From Anaerofilum sp. (lineage in GTDB: Bacteria; Bacillota; Clostridia; Oscillospirales; Ruminococcaceae): DNA of 58,872 nucleotides. Position 1 is the first letter of the stretch; every line of letters begins with the position of its first letter. Below the pieces are notes generated by a model. The model made no database searches. It worked only from the letters and a program-made list of their open reading frames with translations, and was not told where the DNA came from. Positions 5,886 through 14,376 of the stretch are shown here, in pieces. The translations under genes and the position numbers were made by a program. Where the stretch lies: NCBI GenBank assembly GCA_020024115.1, contig JAHHUF010000001.1, positions 1 to 58,872 of the forward strand, written 5' to 3'.

Positions 5886-7355
5886 ATGATGGAAATGGAA
5901 GAATATCGCAGCGAAAAGCTGCATGAAGAATGTGGCGTTTTTGCAGTTTATGATAAATCACTACAAGAAAATGTAGTTGCAGATGCCTATCATGCTTTGT
6001 ATGCGTTGCAGCATCGTGGGCAGGAAAGCTGCGGTATGGCAGTCAATGACGATGGGGTAATCTCCTATCATCGGGATTTGGGATTGGTAAACGATGTGTT
6101 TACAAAAGATGTAATGCTTTCTTTGCCGCAGCATGGAAAAATGGCTTTGGGACATTGCCGCTATGCAAAAGCAGGTATTCCTCGCCGCAGTGAGGCACAA
6201 CCTCTGGTGATTCGCCATATAAAGGGCAGCATGGCATTGGGTTTCAATGGTGCATTGCTGAATGGCTCTGAGCTTCGGAGAAAATATGAGCTGGAAGGTG
6301 CAATTTTCCACACCGGAACAGATGCTGAAGTAATTGCCTATGCCATCACTCGCCACCGTTTGAAATGCAGCAGCATTGAAGAAGCTGTCAGTCATGCAAT
6401 GGACGAGCTGGAAGGTGCCATTTCTTTGGTGGTGATGAGCGCACGCAAAATCATTGCAGCCCGTGACCGCAAAGGCTTCCGTCCTTTGTGCCTTGGCAGA
6501 AAAGGGGACGCTTGGATTGTTGCCAGCGAAAGCTGTGCAATTCACAGCATCAACGGTGAGTTTGAGCGTGACATTCGCCCGGGGGAAATTATTGTGATTG
6601 ACCAGGACGGTGTTCGCAGCGATGAAAGCCGCTGTGGCGGAAAAAGCGGATTGTGTGTGTTTGAGTTTGTTTATTTTGCTCGTCCTGATAGTGTGGTGGA
6701 TGGTGCCAGTGTTCATGTAGCCCGTCGCCGTGCAGGTGCATTTTTGGCGTTGGAGCATCCTGTTCAAGCAGATGTTGTCATTGGTGCGCCTGACTCCGGT
6801 CTGGATGCAGCATTGGGATTTGCACAGCAAAGCGGCATTCCTTATGGCATTGGTTTTCTGAAAAACAAATACATTGGCAGAACCTTTATCCAGCCCGACC
6901 AAAAGCTGCGTGAAAACACAGTTCGCATTAAGCTGAACCCCATTGCGGCAACCGTCAAGGGCAAGCGTGTTGTTTTGGTAGATGATTCTATTGTTCGTGG
7001 CACAACCTCAAAGCAAATTGTTCAATTGTTGCGGGATGCAGGTGCAACCGAGGTTCATTTCCGTTCATCCAGCCCCAAATTTTTGTATCCCTGCTATTTC
7101 GGTACTGATGTAGACAGTCGTGAAAATTTGATTGCGGTAAATCACAGCACAGAGGAAATCGAGAAAATTATTGGGGTAGACAGTTTAGGATTTTTGAGCA
7201 TTGAAGGGGTAAAAAAGATTGCAGAAGGCTGCGGTTTGGACTTCTGTGTAGGATGCTTTACTGGAGAATACCCAGTAGATTGTTCCAAGTGTGAGAATGT
7301 CAAGGATAAGTGTGAATGTAAACTCACCGATAAAAACGAAAGCGAAAAAGCATAA
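5886..7355 (+). CDS. purF: Amidophosphoribosyltransferase
   Basis: First committed step of purine synthesis: PRPP plus glutamine to phosphoribosylamine. 489 residues; the start ATG 5886 follows AAAGGAG. A 15-residue propeptide (MMEMEEYRSEKLHEE) precedes the catalytic Cys16 of the N-terminal nucleophile glutaminase (CGVFAVYD). HRGQESCGMAV and GHCRYAKAG follow; the PRPP loop VVLVDDSIVRGTTS is at about 362. Cys257, Cys403, Cys454 and Cys457 match the four Fe-S ligands of Bacillus PurF, so an oxygen-sensitive 4Fe-4S form is expected. An extra Cys-rich tail (CSKCENVKDKCEC) follows. Confidence 0.97.
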   Translation: MMEMEEYRSEKLHEECGVFAVYDKSLQENVVADAYHALYALQHRGQESCGMAVNDDGVISYHRDLGLVNDVFTKDVMLSLPQHGKMALGHCRYAKAGIPRRSEAQPLVIRHIKGSMALGFNGALLNGSELRRKYELEGAIFHTGTDAEVIAYAITRHRLKCSSIEEAVSHAMDELEGAISLVVMSARKIIAARDRKGFRPLCLGRKGDAWIVASESCAIHSINGEFERDIRPGEIIVIDQDGVRSDESRCGGKSGLCVFEFVYFARPDSVVDGASVHVARRRAGAFLALEHPVQADVVIGAPDSGLDAALGFAQQSGIPYGIGFLKNKYIGRTFIQPDQKLRENTVRIKLNPIAATVKGKRVVLVDDSIVRGTTSKQIVQLLRDAGATEVHFRSSSPKFLYPCYFGTDVDSRENLIAVNHSTEEIEKIIGVDSLGFLSIEGVKKIAEGCGLDFCVGCFTGEYPVDCSKCENVKDKCECKLTDKNESEKA

Positions 7356-7373
7356 TTGCTTTAGGAGGATACG

Positions 7374-8411
7374 ATGGAAAAGAGCTTTTCTGAAAGCTAT
7401 AAAGCAGCTGGTGTGGATATTACTGCCGGGTATAAAGCAGTGGAATTGATGAAATCCCATGTAGCACGCACCATGACAAGCGGCGTCTTGGGCGGTTTGG
7501 GCGGATTTGGCGGTTTGTTTGAACTGGATGTTACCGATATGCCCCATCCTGTGCTGGTGTCTGGCACAGATGGTGTTGGAACCAAGCTGAAAATTGCTTT
7601 TTTGATGGACAAGCATGACACAGTTGGCATTGACTGCGTTGCAATGTGTGTGAATGATGTGCTGGCTTGTGGTGCAAAACCATTGTTGTTTTTGGATTAT
7701 ATCGCTTGCGGAAAAAATGTTCCTGAAAAAATTGCTTCTATTGTTTCGGGTGTAGCAGAAGGCTGTGTACAGGCAGGCTGTGCGTTGGTTGGCGGCGAAA
7801 CCGCCGAGATGCCCGGTTTTTACCCAGAGGATGAATACGATTTGGCTGGCTTTACTGTGGGAGCAGTGGAAAAAACCAAAATTTTGGATATGAACACCAT
7901 GAAAGCAGGGGATGCTATCATCGCATTGCCCTCCAGTGGTGTACATTCCAACGGGTTCAGTCTGGTTCGCCATGTGTTCGACATAGAAAACAAAGGCTTG
8001 AACCGCTATTCCGATGAGTTGGGCAAAACTTTGGGCGAAGCACTGTTGGAGCCAACAAAAATTTATGTAAAACCTGCTTTGGCAGTGGTGGACAGTGTGC
8101 CTGTGCGTGCAATCAGTCACATTACTGGCGGCGGTTTCTATGAAAATATTCCCCGTGCACTGCCAGAAGGTTGTTTTGCACGAATTGATAAATCCAGCCT
8201 GAAGCCATTGCCAATCTTTGATTTGATTCAAAAAGAAGGTGGCATCCCGGAGCGTGATATGTTCAATACCTTCAATATGGGTGTGGGCATGGCAATGATT
8301 GTGGATTCTGCCAGTGCAGATGAAGCAGTCCGCATCTTGAAAGCTAACGGGCAGGATGCCTATATTATGGGCGAAATCGCAAAAGGCGAGAAAGGCGTAG
8401 AGATATGCTGA
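7374..8411 (+). CDS. purM: Phosphoribosylformylglycinamidine cyclo-ligase (AIR synthetase)
   Basis: Closes the imidazole ring (FGAM to AIR, ATP-dependent). 345 residues, standard length; TTAGGAGG stands 5 bases before the start. Motifs: SFSESYKAAGVDITAGYKAV, SGTDGVGTKLK, DCVAMCVNDVLACGAKPLFF-like region (CVNDVLACGAKPLLFLDY), VGGETAEMPGFY, LPSSGVHSNGFSL and HITGGGFYENIPR. Its last seven bases overlap the purN start (ATGCTGA), indicating translational coupling. Confidence 0.97.
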   Translation: MEKSFSESYKAAGVDITAGYKAVELMKSHVARTMTSGVLGGLGGFGGLFELDVTDMPHPVLVSGTDGVGTKLKIAFLMDKHDTVGIDCVAMCVNDVLACGAKPLLFLDYIACGKNVPEKIASIVSGVAEGCVQAGCALVGGETAEMPGFYPEDEYDLAGFTVGAVEKTKILDMNTMKAGDAIIALPSSGVHSNGFSLVRHVFDIENKGLNRYSDELGKTLGEALLEPTKIYVKPALAVVDSVPVRAISHITGGGFYENIPRALPEGCFARIDKSSLKPLPIFDLIQKEGGIPERDMFNTFNMGVGMAMIVDSASADEAVRILKANGQDAYIMGEIAKGEKGVEIC

Positions 8412-9001
8412 ATGTAGCTGTTTTGGTTTCGGGAGGCGGAACCAATCTTCAGGCAATTCTTGACAGTGAAGCAAAGGGAGGCAACCCTCATGGAAAGGTC
8501 ACTTTGGTGATTTCATCCAAAGAGGGTGTCTATGCCTTGGAGCGTGCCAAAAATGCAGGGGTAAAATCGGAGGTTATCAGCCGTAAATCCTTTGCAAACC
8601 AGCAGGACTTTGATGAAAAACTGCTGAATACATTCAAAGAAAATAAAATTGATGTTGTGGTTTTGGCAGGATTTTTGTCCATTTTGGGGGAATCGGTCAT
8701 CAAAGCATACCCCAACCGCATTTTGAACATTCACCCCAGTTTGATTCCCAGCTTTTGCGGAGCAGGATACTATGGGCTGAAAGTTCATGAAGCAGCCTTG
8801 AAAAAGGGTGTAAAAGTTACAGGAGCAACGGTGCATTTTGTAAACGAAATTTGCGATGGTGGTGCAATCATTGCACAAAAAGCAGTGGAAGTGCTGGACG
8901 GCGATACCCCCGAATCCTTGCAAAAACGGGTGATGGAGCAGGCAGAGTGGGAGCTTTTGCCTGCCGCTCTTGTAGACATCTGCAAACAGCTTGACTGTTG
9001 A
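8405..9001 (+). CDS. purN: Phosphoribosylglycinamide formyltransferase (folate-dependent)
   Basis: Formylates GAR with 10-formyl-THF. 198 residues. Motifs: VLVSGGGTNLQAIL (phosphate-binding N-terminus), LAGFLSIL, RILNIHPSLIPSFCG with the catalytic Asn-His, and GATVHFVNEICDGGAIIAQ with the second His/Asp region. The ATG overlaps the purM stop. Like the AICAR transformylase two genes on, it uses a folate one-carbon donor. Confidence 0.96.
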   Translation: MLNVAVLVSGGGTNLQAILDSEAKGGNPHGKVTLVISSKEGVYALERAKNAGVKSEVISRKSFANQQDFDEKLLNTFKENKIDVVVLAGFLSILGESVIKAYPNRILNIHPSLIPSFCGAGYYGLKVHEAALKKGVKVTGATVHFVNEICDGGAIIAQKAVEVLDGDTPESLQKRVMEQAEWELLPAALVDICKQLDC

Positions 9002-9030
9002 GTGAACCGACAATTTTAGGAGGAACAACC

Positions 9031-9759
9031 GTGAAAACAGTTACATTGACAACTTTATTAAAAGAAAATTCCTACCCTGGCCGTGGCATTGTTTTGGGGC
9101 TTACCCCCAACGCCGACAAAGTGGTCATGGTGTATTTTATTATGGGACGCAGTGCAAACAGCCGCAACCGTGTGTTTGACCCCATCGAGGGTGGTATTCG
9201 CACTATGGCGGCAGACCCCGCAAAGCTGGAAGACCCCAGCCTGATTATCTACAACCCTGTGCGCACTTTGGGCCATTCTCATATTGTAACCAACGGTGAC
9301 CAAACCGATACAATCTATGATTTTATGCAGGCAGGCAAGTCCTTTGAGGACGCTTTGCGCACCCGCACTTTTGAGCCTGATTCTCCCAACTGGACACCCC
9401 GCATTAGTGGATTGGTTGAATGGAAGGAAAACAGCGTTGGTTATAAACTCTCTATTCTGAAAAGTGCAGATGGAAACGGAGAAAGCGCTCGTCGTTATTT
9501 CTTTGAATATCCACAGCCTATTGCAGGGGAAGGGCATTTTATCCACACCTACCAAAAAGATGAAAATCCATTGCCCAGTTTTGAGGGAGAGCCACGAAAG
9601 GTTGAAATTCCTCAGGATGTAACTTCTTTCGCAAACGAAGTTTGGGCAAGCCTGAACTCTGACAACAAAGTCAGTCTGTTTGTGCGCACCATTGATTTGG
9701 CAACAGGAAAAGCAGATGACTGCATTTTCAATGGCTATGACTGTGTTTGTGATGAATAA
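9031..9759 (+). CDS. purO: IMP cyclohydrolase, PurO-like
   Basis: Predicted to close FAICAR to IMP, the last step of the pathway. 242 residues from GTG 9031, preceded by TTAGGAGGA at 7 bases; a longer TTG frame exists (8998) but overlaps purN without an RBS. The sequence fits the archaeal-type PurO/COG3363 fold rather than the PurH cyclohydrolase: NSYPGRGIVLGLTP, YFIMGRSANSRNRVF, YNPVRTLGHSHIVTNGDQTD and PNWTPRISG. It is directly followed by a stand-alone AICAR transformylase, so the two PurH activities are on separate proteins. The gene name is by similarity to PurO. Confidence 0.85.
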   Translation: MKTVTLTTLLKENSYPGRGIVLGLTPNADKVVMVYFIMGRSANSRNRVFDPIEGGIRTMAADPAKLEDPSLIIYNPVRTLGHSHIVTNGDQTDTIYDFMQAGKSFEDALRTRTFEPDSPNWTPRISGLVEWKENSVGYKLSILKSADGNGESARRYFFEYPQPIAGEGHFIHTYQKDENPLPSFEGEPRKVEIPQDVTSFANEVWASLNSDNKVSLFVRTIDLATGKADDCIFNGYDCVCDE

Positions 9760-9774
9760 GAGAGGAAGAAAACG

Positions 9775-10947
9775 ATGACAGAATTGGAATTGAAATATGG
9801 CTGTAACCCAAACCAAAAACCAGCACGCATTTATATGGAACAAGGAGAACTACCTGTCACTATATTGAGCGGAAAACCCGGATATATCAACTTTTTGGAT
9901 GCTTTAAATAGCTGGCAGCTTGTGAAAGAACTGAAAGAGGCAACCGGTCTGCCTGCCGCTGCCTCTTTCAAACATGTTTCTCCAGCCGGTGCGGCTTTGG
10001 GTTTGCCTTTGGATGAAACATTGGAAAAAATGTATCATGTTGAGGGAATGCAGCTCAGCCCCTTGGCTTGTGCGTATGCCCGTGCAAGAGGTGCCGACCG
10101 CATGAGCAGCTTTGGTGACTGGATTGCATTGAGCGATGTATGCGACGAAAGCACTGCATTGATTATCAAAAAGGAAGTCACCGATGGGGTCATTGCCCCT
10201 GGTTATACCCCCGAAGCATTGGAAATTCTCAAAGCAAAGCGCAAAGGTGCTTATAATGTGGTTCAGATTGACCCAGAGTATGTTCCGGCTGCCATTGAAC
10301 ACAAACAGGTGTTTGGCGTTACCTTTGAGCAAGGCAGAAATGATTTGAAAATCACCGATGAAATGCTGCAAAATCTGGTAACTGACAACAAAACTTTCAC
10401 CGAGGAGCAGAAACGAGACTTGATTTTGTGCCTGATTACCCTCAAATACACCCAGTCCAACAGTGTTTGCTATGCACAGGGCGGACAGATTATCGGTGTT
10501 GGTGCAGGGCAGCAAAGCCGTATTCACTGCACCCGTCTGGCAGGAAACAAAGCCGACATCTGGCAGCTTCGTCACCATCCAAAGGTGCTGGATTTGCCAT
10601 TCCGTGCAGATGTAACCCGCCCCAACCGTGACAATGCAATTGATGTCTATATCAGTGAAGATTATGAGGATGTCATTGGCGACAGTGTATGGAAAGACAC
10701 CTTTACCACTCGCCCAGAACCTTTGACCGCTCAGGAGAAAAAAGAATGGCTTTCTCAGGTAAGCGGTGTTTGCTTGGGCAGCGATGCCTTCTTCCCCTTT
10801 GGGGACAACATTGAGCGTGCGCATCGTAGCGGTGTTACTGCAATTGTGCAGCCGGGAGGCTCGATTCGTGACGACCAGGTAATCGAAACCTGCAACAAAT
10901 ATAATATGGCAATGGCATTTTGCGGATTGCGTTTGTTCCACCATTAA
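9775..10947 (+). CDS. purH: AICAR formyltransferase, stand-alone (PurH transformylase domain)
   Basis: Transfers a formyl group from 10-formyl-THF to AICAR. 390 residues, equivalent to only the C-terminal transformylase part of bifunctional PurH; the MGS-like cyclohydrolase domain is absent. Motifs: LKYGCNPNQKPARIY, GYINFLDALNSWQLVKEL, AAASFKHVSPAGAA with the catalytic Lys-His, YTQSNSVCYA, IGVGAGQQSRIHCTRLAG, and DAFFPFGDNIERA, PGGSIRDDQVIE. RBS GAGAGGAAG. It pairs with the preceding PurO-like cyclohydrolase. Confidence 0.93.
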   Translation: MTELELKYGCNPNQKPARIYMEQGELPVTILSGKPGYINFLDALNSWQLVKELKEATGLPAAASFKHVSPAGAALGLPLDETLEKMYHVEGMQLSPLACAYARARGADRMSSFGDWIALSDVCDESTALIIKKEVTDGVIAPGYTPEALEILKAKRKGAYNVVQIDPEYVPAAIEHKQVFGVTFEQGRNDLKITDEMLQNLVTDNKTFTEEQKRDLILCLITLKYTQSNSVCYAQGGQIIGVGAGQQSRIHCTRLAGNKADIWQLRHHPKVLDLPFRADVTRPNRDNAIDVYISEDYEDVIGDSVWKDTFTTRPEPLTAQEKKEWLSQVSGVCLGSDAFFPFGDNIERAHRSGVTAIVQPGGSIRDDQVIETCNKYNMAMAFCGLRLFHH

Positions 10948-10959
10948 ACAATCAAAATA

Positions 10960-13026
10960 ATGCGGAATAATTGGAAAAAAATCTGCCTTACAGGACTTTT
11001 GGGGACAGAAATTATCGGAATTCTGTATTTTGTACAAAAAGCAGGCGGCAGCGTGCTGGGGTTGCTTTGGTGCTGGGTTTGTGGAATAGCGTTGGTTTAT
11101 GTACCGGGCAAAGCGATTTCTGCTGTTTTTGCTGCAAATAAGGCAGATACAACACAAAAAGCAGTTGCTATTGTTGGTGGAGTATGCTCAGTTGCGTTAG
11201 CAGCGGTGATGGTATCCATGCTGCATTTTTCTGGATTGGTCTGGCTGCCGGCTTTGGTCGGTGGTGCTGTTTTGTGGAAAAAAGGAAAGCTGAAACCATC
11301 TATTAAAAATTTTGACAATCTGCCGCTTTTGGCTTTTTGGGGAGCGACGGCATTGCTGTACAGTATTTATGCCTTGAATTTTTCTCATCCAACAACGGTT
11401 CAAGCAATCACCCCCAATCAGGATTTTTTCTGGAATCTGGGGAATATTCAATCCTTTTTAAATGGCTTTCCTCCTCAAGATTTGCGGTTTGAAGGGGTGA
11501 CGGTTCAATATCATTACTTAACAGAGCTGCTCTATGCCGCATTGACAATGGCAAGCGGTTTGCCTGCCTATGACATTGCCGCCTTTTATGCAGTGTCCTT
11601 GATGCTTGTGGTGGCAATCTATTTCCTGCACCAATTGGCAGAAACACTGTTTTCCAGCAAGCTCCAAAAAGCATTGTGTGTGAGTGGAATGTTTTTGTTT
11701 GGATGTGCAGGAATACACAAATTGCTGGATGCAGGAATCAGCCCTTTTTGGAACAACCAAATTCAGCATATTATTACAAATATCAACGCACAAACCACAA
11801 CCGTCTTGTTGTTGGCATTATTTGTGCTGTTGTACATTCAAACTGCACACAATGGTTTTTCGCCCAAACAGTCGGAGTTTTGGTTTGCGATGATTGCCTT
11901 TGTTTTGCTCTGCTTTGCAAAAGGCCCAGTAGCAGGCATTGTGGCAATGGCAGCAGCCTGCACAGCAGTGGTTTTGCTGGTTTTTCAATTTCTGTCAGCA
12001 AAAAAGACTGAAACCAATTCTATTCATTTGCTATTGTTTGCGGGTGGATTGTTGGCAGTGTTTGGGCTGCTTTACTTCACTTTCTTTTCTGGTGGAGCAT
12101 CTCAAAGTATGCAGATGAATCCGTGGGGCACTTTGGAAAAATCATGGTTTGCCAATTTCATTCATCTTGCAAAGGTCAAAGTACCTCAGTTGTGGTGGCT
12201 GTTTCTTGCTGTGTTTATGGTTTTGCAATGTCTGTGTTTCTGTCCGCCGGCATTTGCAGGGGCTTTGTGGGGATTGCCAAAGGATGTGAAACAGATTGCT
12301 CAAGGTACTATTTCGGCAGAACGATTGCTTTTTTATGCAGGGGCGGCAGGAGGTTTTCTGGCGTTTTTCCTGTTTGACCATTATGCAATGAGTCAGGTCT
12401 ATTTTGGCTTTGTCGGAATGTTTTTTATGGGGCTGCTGGCAATTCAAAACTTGCCCCAAATTCACAATAAAATTCTGCAAACAGGGTTGATTTTGCTTGC
12501 GGTGGTGAGTGTGACAACTGCAGGCTGTACGGGAATCTTTTTGCTGAAAAGCGGTCTGCGCTATCTGCCAGAGGGTGCATGGAACGACCAAGCCCAGCAG
12601 CAGGCAGCAAACCGTTTGCCGCTGTTGGCAGAAGAAGAACGGGCAATGGCGTTTTTGCATGATACAATGACACCTGATGAACTTTTTGCAACCAACCGCA
12701 ACCATACAGGAAGTGCTTTGGAAGGACTTAGCAATGTTTATTCCGCACTTTCGGGCAGAGGTGCTTATATGGAAAGTTTCAAGTACACTGTTTCCAATAT
12801 GGGGGTATCCCTGCAAGAGGTACAAGCACGAGTTGACTGGAATACAGCCTTGTTCCATCAAGATACTACATTGCAGCAAGCCTTGCAGATGTGCCAAGAA
12901 AAAGGTGTACGATATGTGGTATATCGGCAGGATGCCCCGGGAAGTGAACAGCCCTTTTTGCAAATGAATCCAATCTTTGCAGGCGAAAAGATACGAATTT
13001 ACAATGCAGAACAACCCTCTGCATAA
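10960..13026 (+). CDS. Large polytopic membrane protein, possible GT-C-type glycosyltransferase
   Basis: 688 residues with about 12-13 hydrophobic segments, followed by a soluble C-terminal domain of roughly 140 residues. A loop after the third or fourth segment reads TPNQDFFWNLGNIQSFLNGF then VQYHYLTELLYAAL, and the soluble part has ATNRNHTGSALEGLSNVYSA and SGRGAYMESF. These resemble DUF2298/DUF6541-type GT-C membrane proteins, which is the basis of the tentative call. There is no clear RBS; the start lies 12 bases after the purH stop, suggesting coupling. Nothing links it to purine chemistry although it sits inside the pur operon, between purH and purD. Confidence 0.6.
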   Translation: MRNNWKKICLTGLLGTEIIGILYFVQKAGGSVLGLLWCWVCGIALVYVPGKAISAVFAANKADTTQKAVAIVGGVCSVALAAVMVSMLHFSGLVWLPALVGGAVLWKKGKLKPSIKNFDNLPLLAFWGATALLYSIYALNFSHPTTVQAITPNQDFFWNLGNIQSFLNGFPPQDLRFEGVTVQYHYLTELLYAALTMASGLPAYDIAAFYAVSLMLVVAIYFLHQLAETLFSSKLQKALCVSGMFLFGCAGIHKLLDAGISPFWNNQIQHIITNINAQTTTVLLLALFVLLYIQTAHNGFSPKQSEFWFAMIAFVLLCFAKGPVAGIVAMAAACTAVVLLVFQFLSAKKTETNSIHLLLFAGGLLAVFGLLYFTFFSGGASQSMQMNPWGTLEKSWFANFIHLAKVKVPQLWWLFLAVFMVLQCLCFCPPAFAGALWGLPKDVKQIAQGTISAERLLFYAGAAGGFLAFFLFDHYAMSQVYFGFVGMFFMGLLAIQNLPQIHNKILQTGLILLAVVSVTTAGCTGIFLLKSGLRYLPEGAWNDQAQQQAANRLPLLAEEERAMAFLHDTMTPDELFATNRNHTGSALEGLSNVYSALSGRGAYMESFKYTVSNMGVSLQEVQARVDWNTALFHQDTTLQQALQMCQEKGVRYVVYRQDAPGSEQPFLQMNPIFAGEKIRIYNAEQPSA

Positions 13027-13050
13027 CAATTAAACAGGGAGGGAATTGAT

Positions 13051-14337
13051 ATGAAAATCCTTGTAGTGGGTGGCGGTGGACGGGAACACGCCATCATCAA
13101 AAAATTAAAACAAAGCCCTAAAGTCACAGAAATATTTGCCGCTCCGGGCAATGGTGGCATTGCACAGGATGCCGTTTGTGTGGACATCAAGGCAACCGAT
13201 ATACAGGGTATTACAGAATTTGCACAAAAAGAGAAGATGGATTTTGTAGTGGTTGCACCTGATGACCCACTGGTATTGGGGATGGTGGATGTTTTGGCAG
13301 AAAAGGGCATCCCAGCCTTTGGCCCTCGCAAAGGAGCAGCACAAATTGAAGGCAGCAAAGTGTTTTCAAAAAATCTTATGAAAAAATATGGTATTCCCAC
13401 AGCAGATTATGCTGTGTTTGAAGATGCCAAAACCGCAATGGAGTATATTCAAAATCGTGGAGAATATCCGGTTGTTATCAAAGCGGATGGTTTGGCACTG
13501 GGAAAAGGTGTGCTGATTTGTGAAACCGAGCAGCAGGCAAAAGATGGCTTGAAAAGCATGATGGAGGACAAAATTTTCGGTCAAAGCGGAACCACTGTTG
13601 TTGTGGAGGAGTTTTTGACAGGGCCAGAAGTCTCAGTTCTCAGCTTTACCGATGGAAAAACCATCAAGCCAATGATTTCCAGTATGGACCATAAGCGAGC
13701 ATTAGACGAAGACGAAGGGCTGAACACTGGAGGCATGGGAACGGTTGCCCCCAATCCATACTATACCCCAGAGGTAGCACAGCAGTGTATGGACAGCATT
13801 TTTCTGCCCACCATTCGTGCAATGGAGCAGGAGGGCTGTCCCTTTACAGGCTGTTTGTATTTTGGTTTAATGCTGACACCAAAAGGCCCAAAAGTGATTG
13901 AGTATAACTGCCGTTTTGGTGACCCCGAAACACAGGTCGTTTTGCCATTGCTGCAAAGCGATTTGATGGATATTATGCAGGCAACCACTAACGGAACATT
14001 GGAGCAAACCGAAGTAGTCTTTTCCAAGGAAAATGCAGCTTGTGTCATTTTGGCAAGCGGTGGTTATCCACAAAAATACCAGACAGGAAAGGTGATTTTC
14101 GGTTTGGCAGAAGGTCAGCTTGCAGATGGCAGTGCTTTGGTATATCATGCAGGTACAAAGCAGACAGAAAACGGTCTGGAAACCGCAGGTGGACGGGTGC
14201 TGGGAATCACCGCTGTTGCACCAAGTTTGCAGCAGGCAGTGGAAAAAGCATATCAGGCAGCAGACCGAATTTCTTTTGAGGGACTGCATCGCCGCAGCGA
14301 TATTGGAAAGCGTGCTTTGGCAGCACATAAACAGTAA
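13051..14337 (+). CDS. purD: Phosphoribosylamine-glycine ligase
   Basis: ATP-grasp enzyme joining glycine to phosphoribosylamine. 428 residues, usual length; GGGAGGG upstream. Motifs: MKILVVGGGGREHAI (N-terminal nucleotide-like fold), AAPGNGGIA, GPRKGAAQIEGSKVFSK, KADGLALGKGV (ATP-grasp lysine), SMDHKRALDEDEGLNTGGMG, YFGLMLT, EYNCRFGDPETQ. Next to last gene of the operon. Confidence 0.97.
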   Translation: MKILVVGGGGREHAIIKKLKQSPKVTEIFAAPGNGGIAQDAVCVDIKATDIQGITEFAQKEKMDFVVVAPDDPLVLGMVDVLAEKGIPAFGPRKGAAQIEGSKVFSKNLMKKYGIPTADYAVFEDAKTAMEYIQNRGEYPVVIKADGLALGKGVLICETEQQAKDGLKSMMEDKIFGQSGTTVVVEEFLTGPEVSVLSFTDGKTIKPMISSMDHKRALDEDEGLNTGGMGTVAPNPYYTPEVAQQCMDSIFLPTIRAMEQEGCPFTGCLYFGLMLTPKGPKVIEYNCRFGDPETQVVLPLLQSDLMDIMQATTNGTLEQTEVVFSKENAACVILASGGYPQKYQTGKVIFGLAEGQLADGSALVYHAGTKQTENGLETAGGRVLGITAVAPSLQQAVEKAYQAADRISFEGLHRRSDIGKRALAAHKQ

Positions 14338-14376
14338 AAAAACTCACAACCAAAATTGGATAAGGAGAGAAAATAC

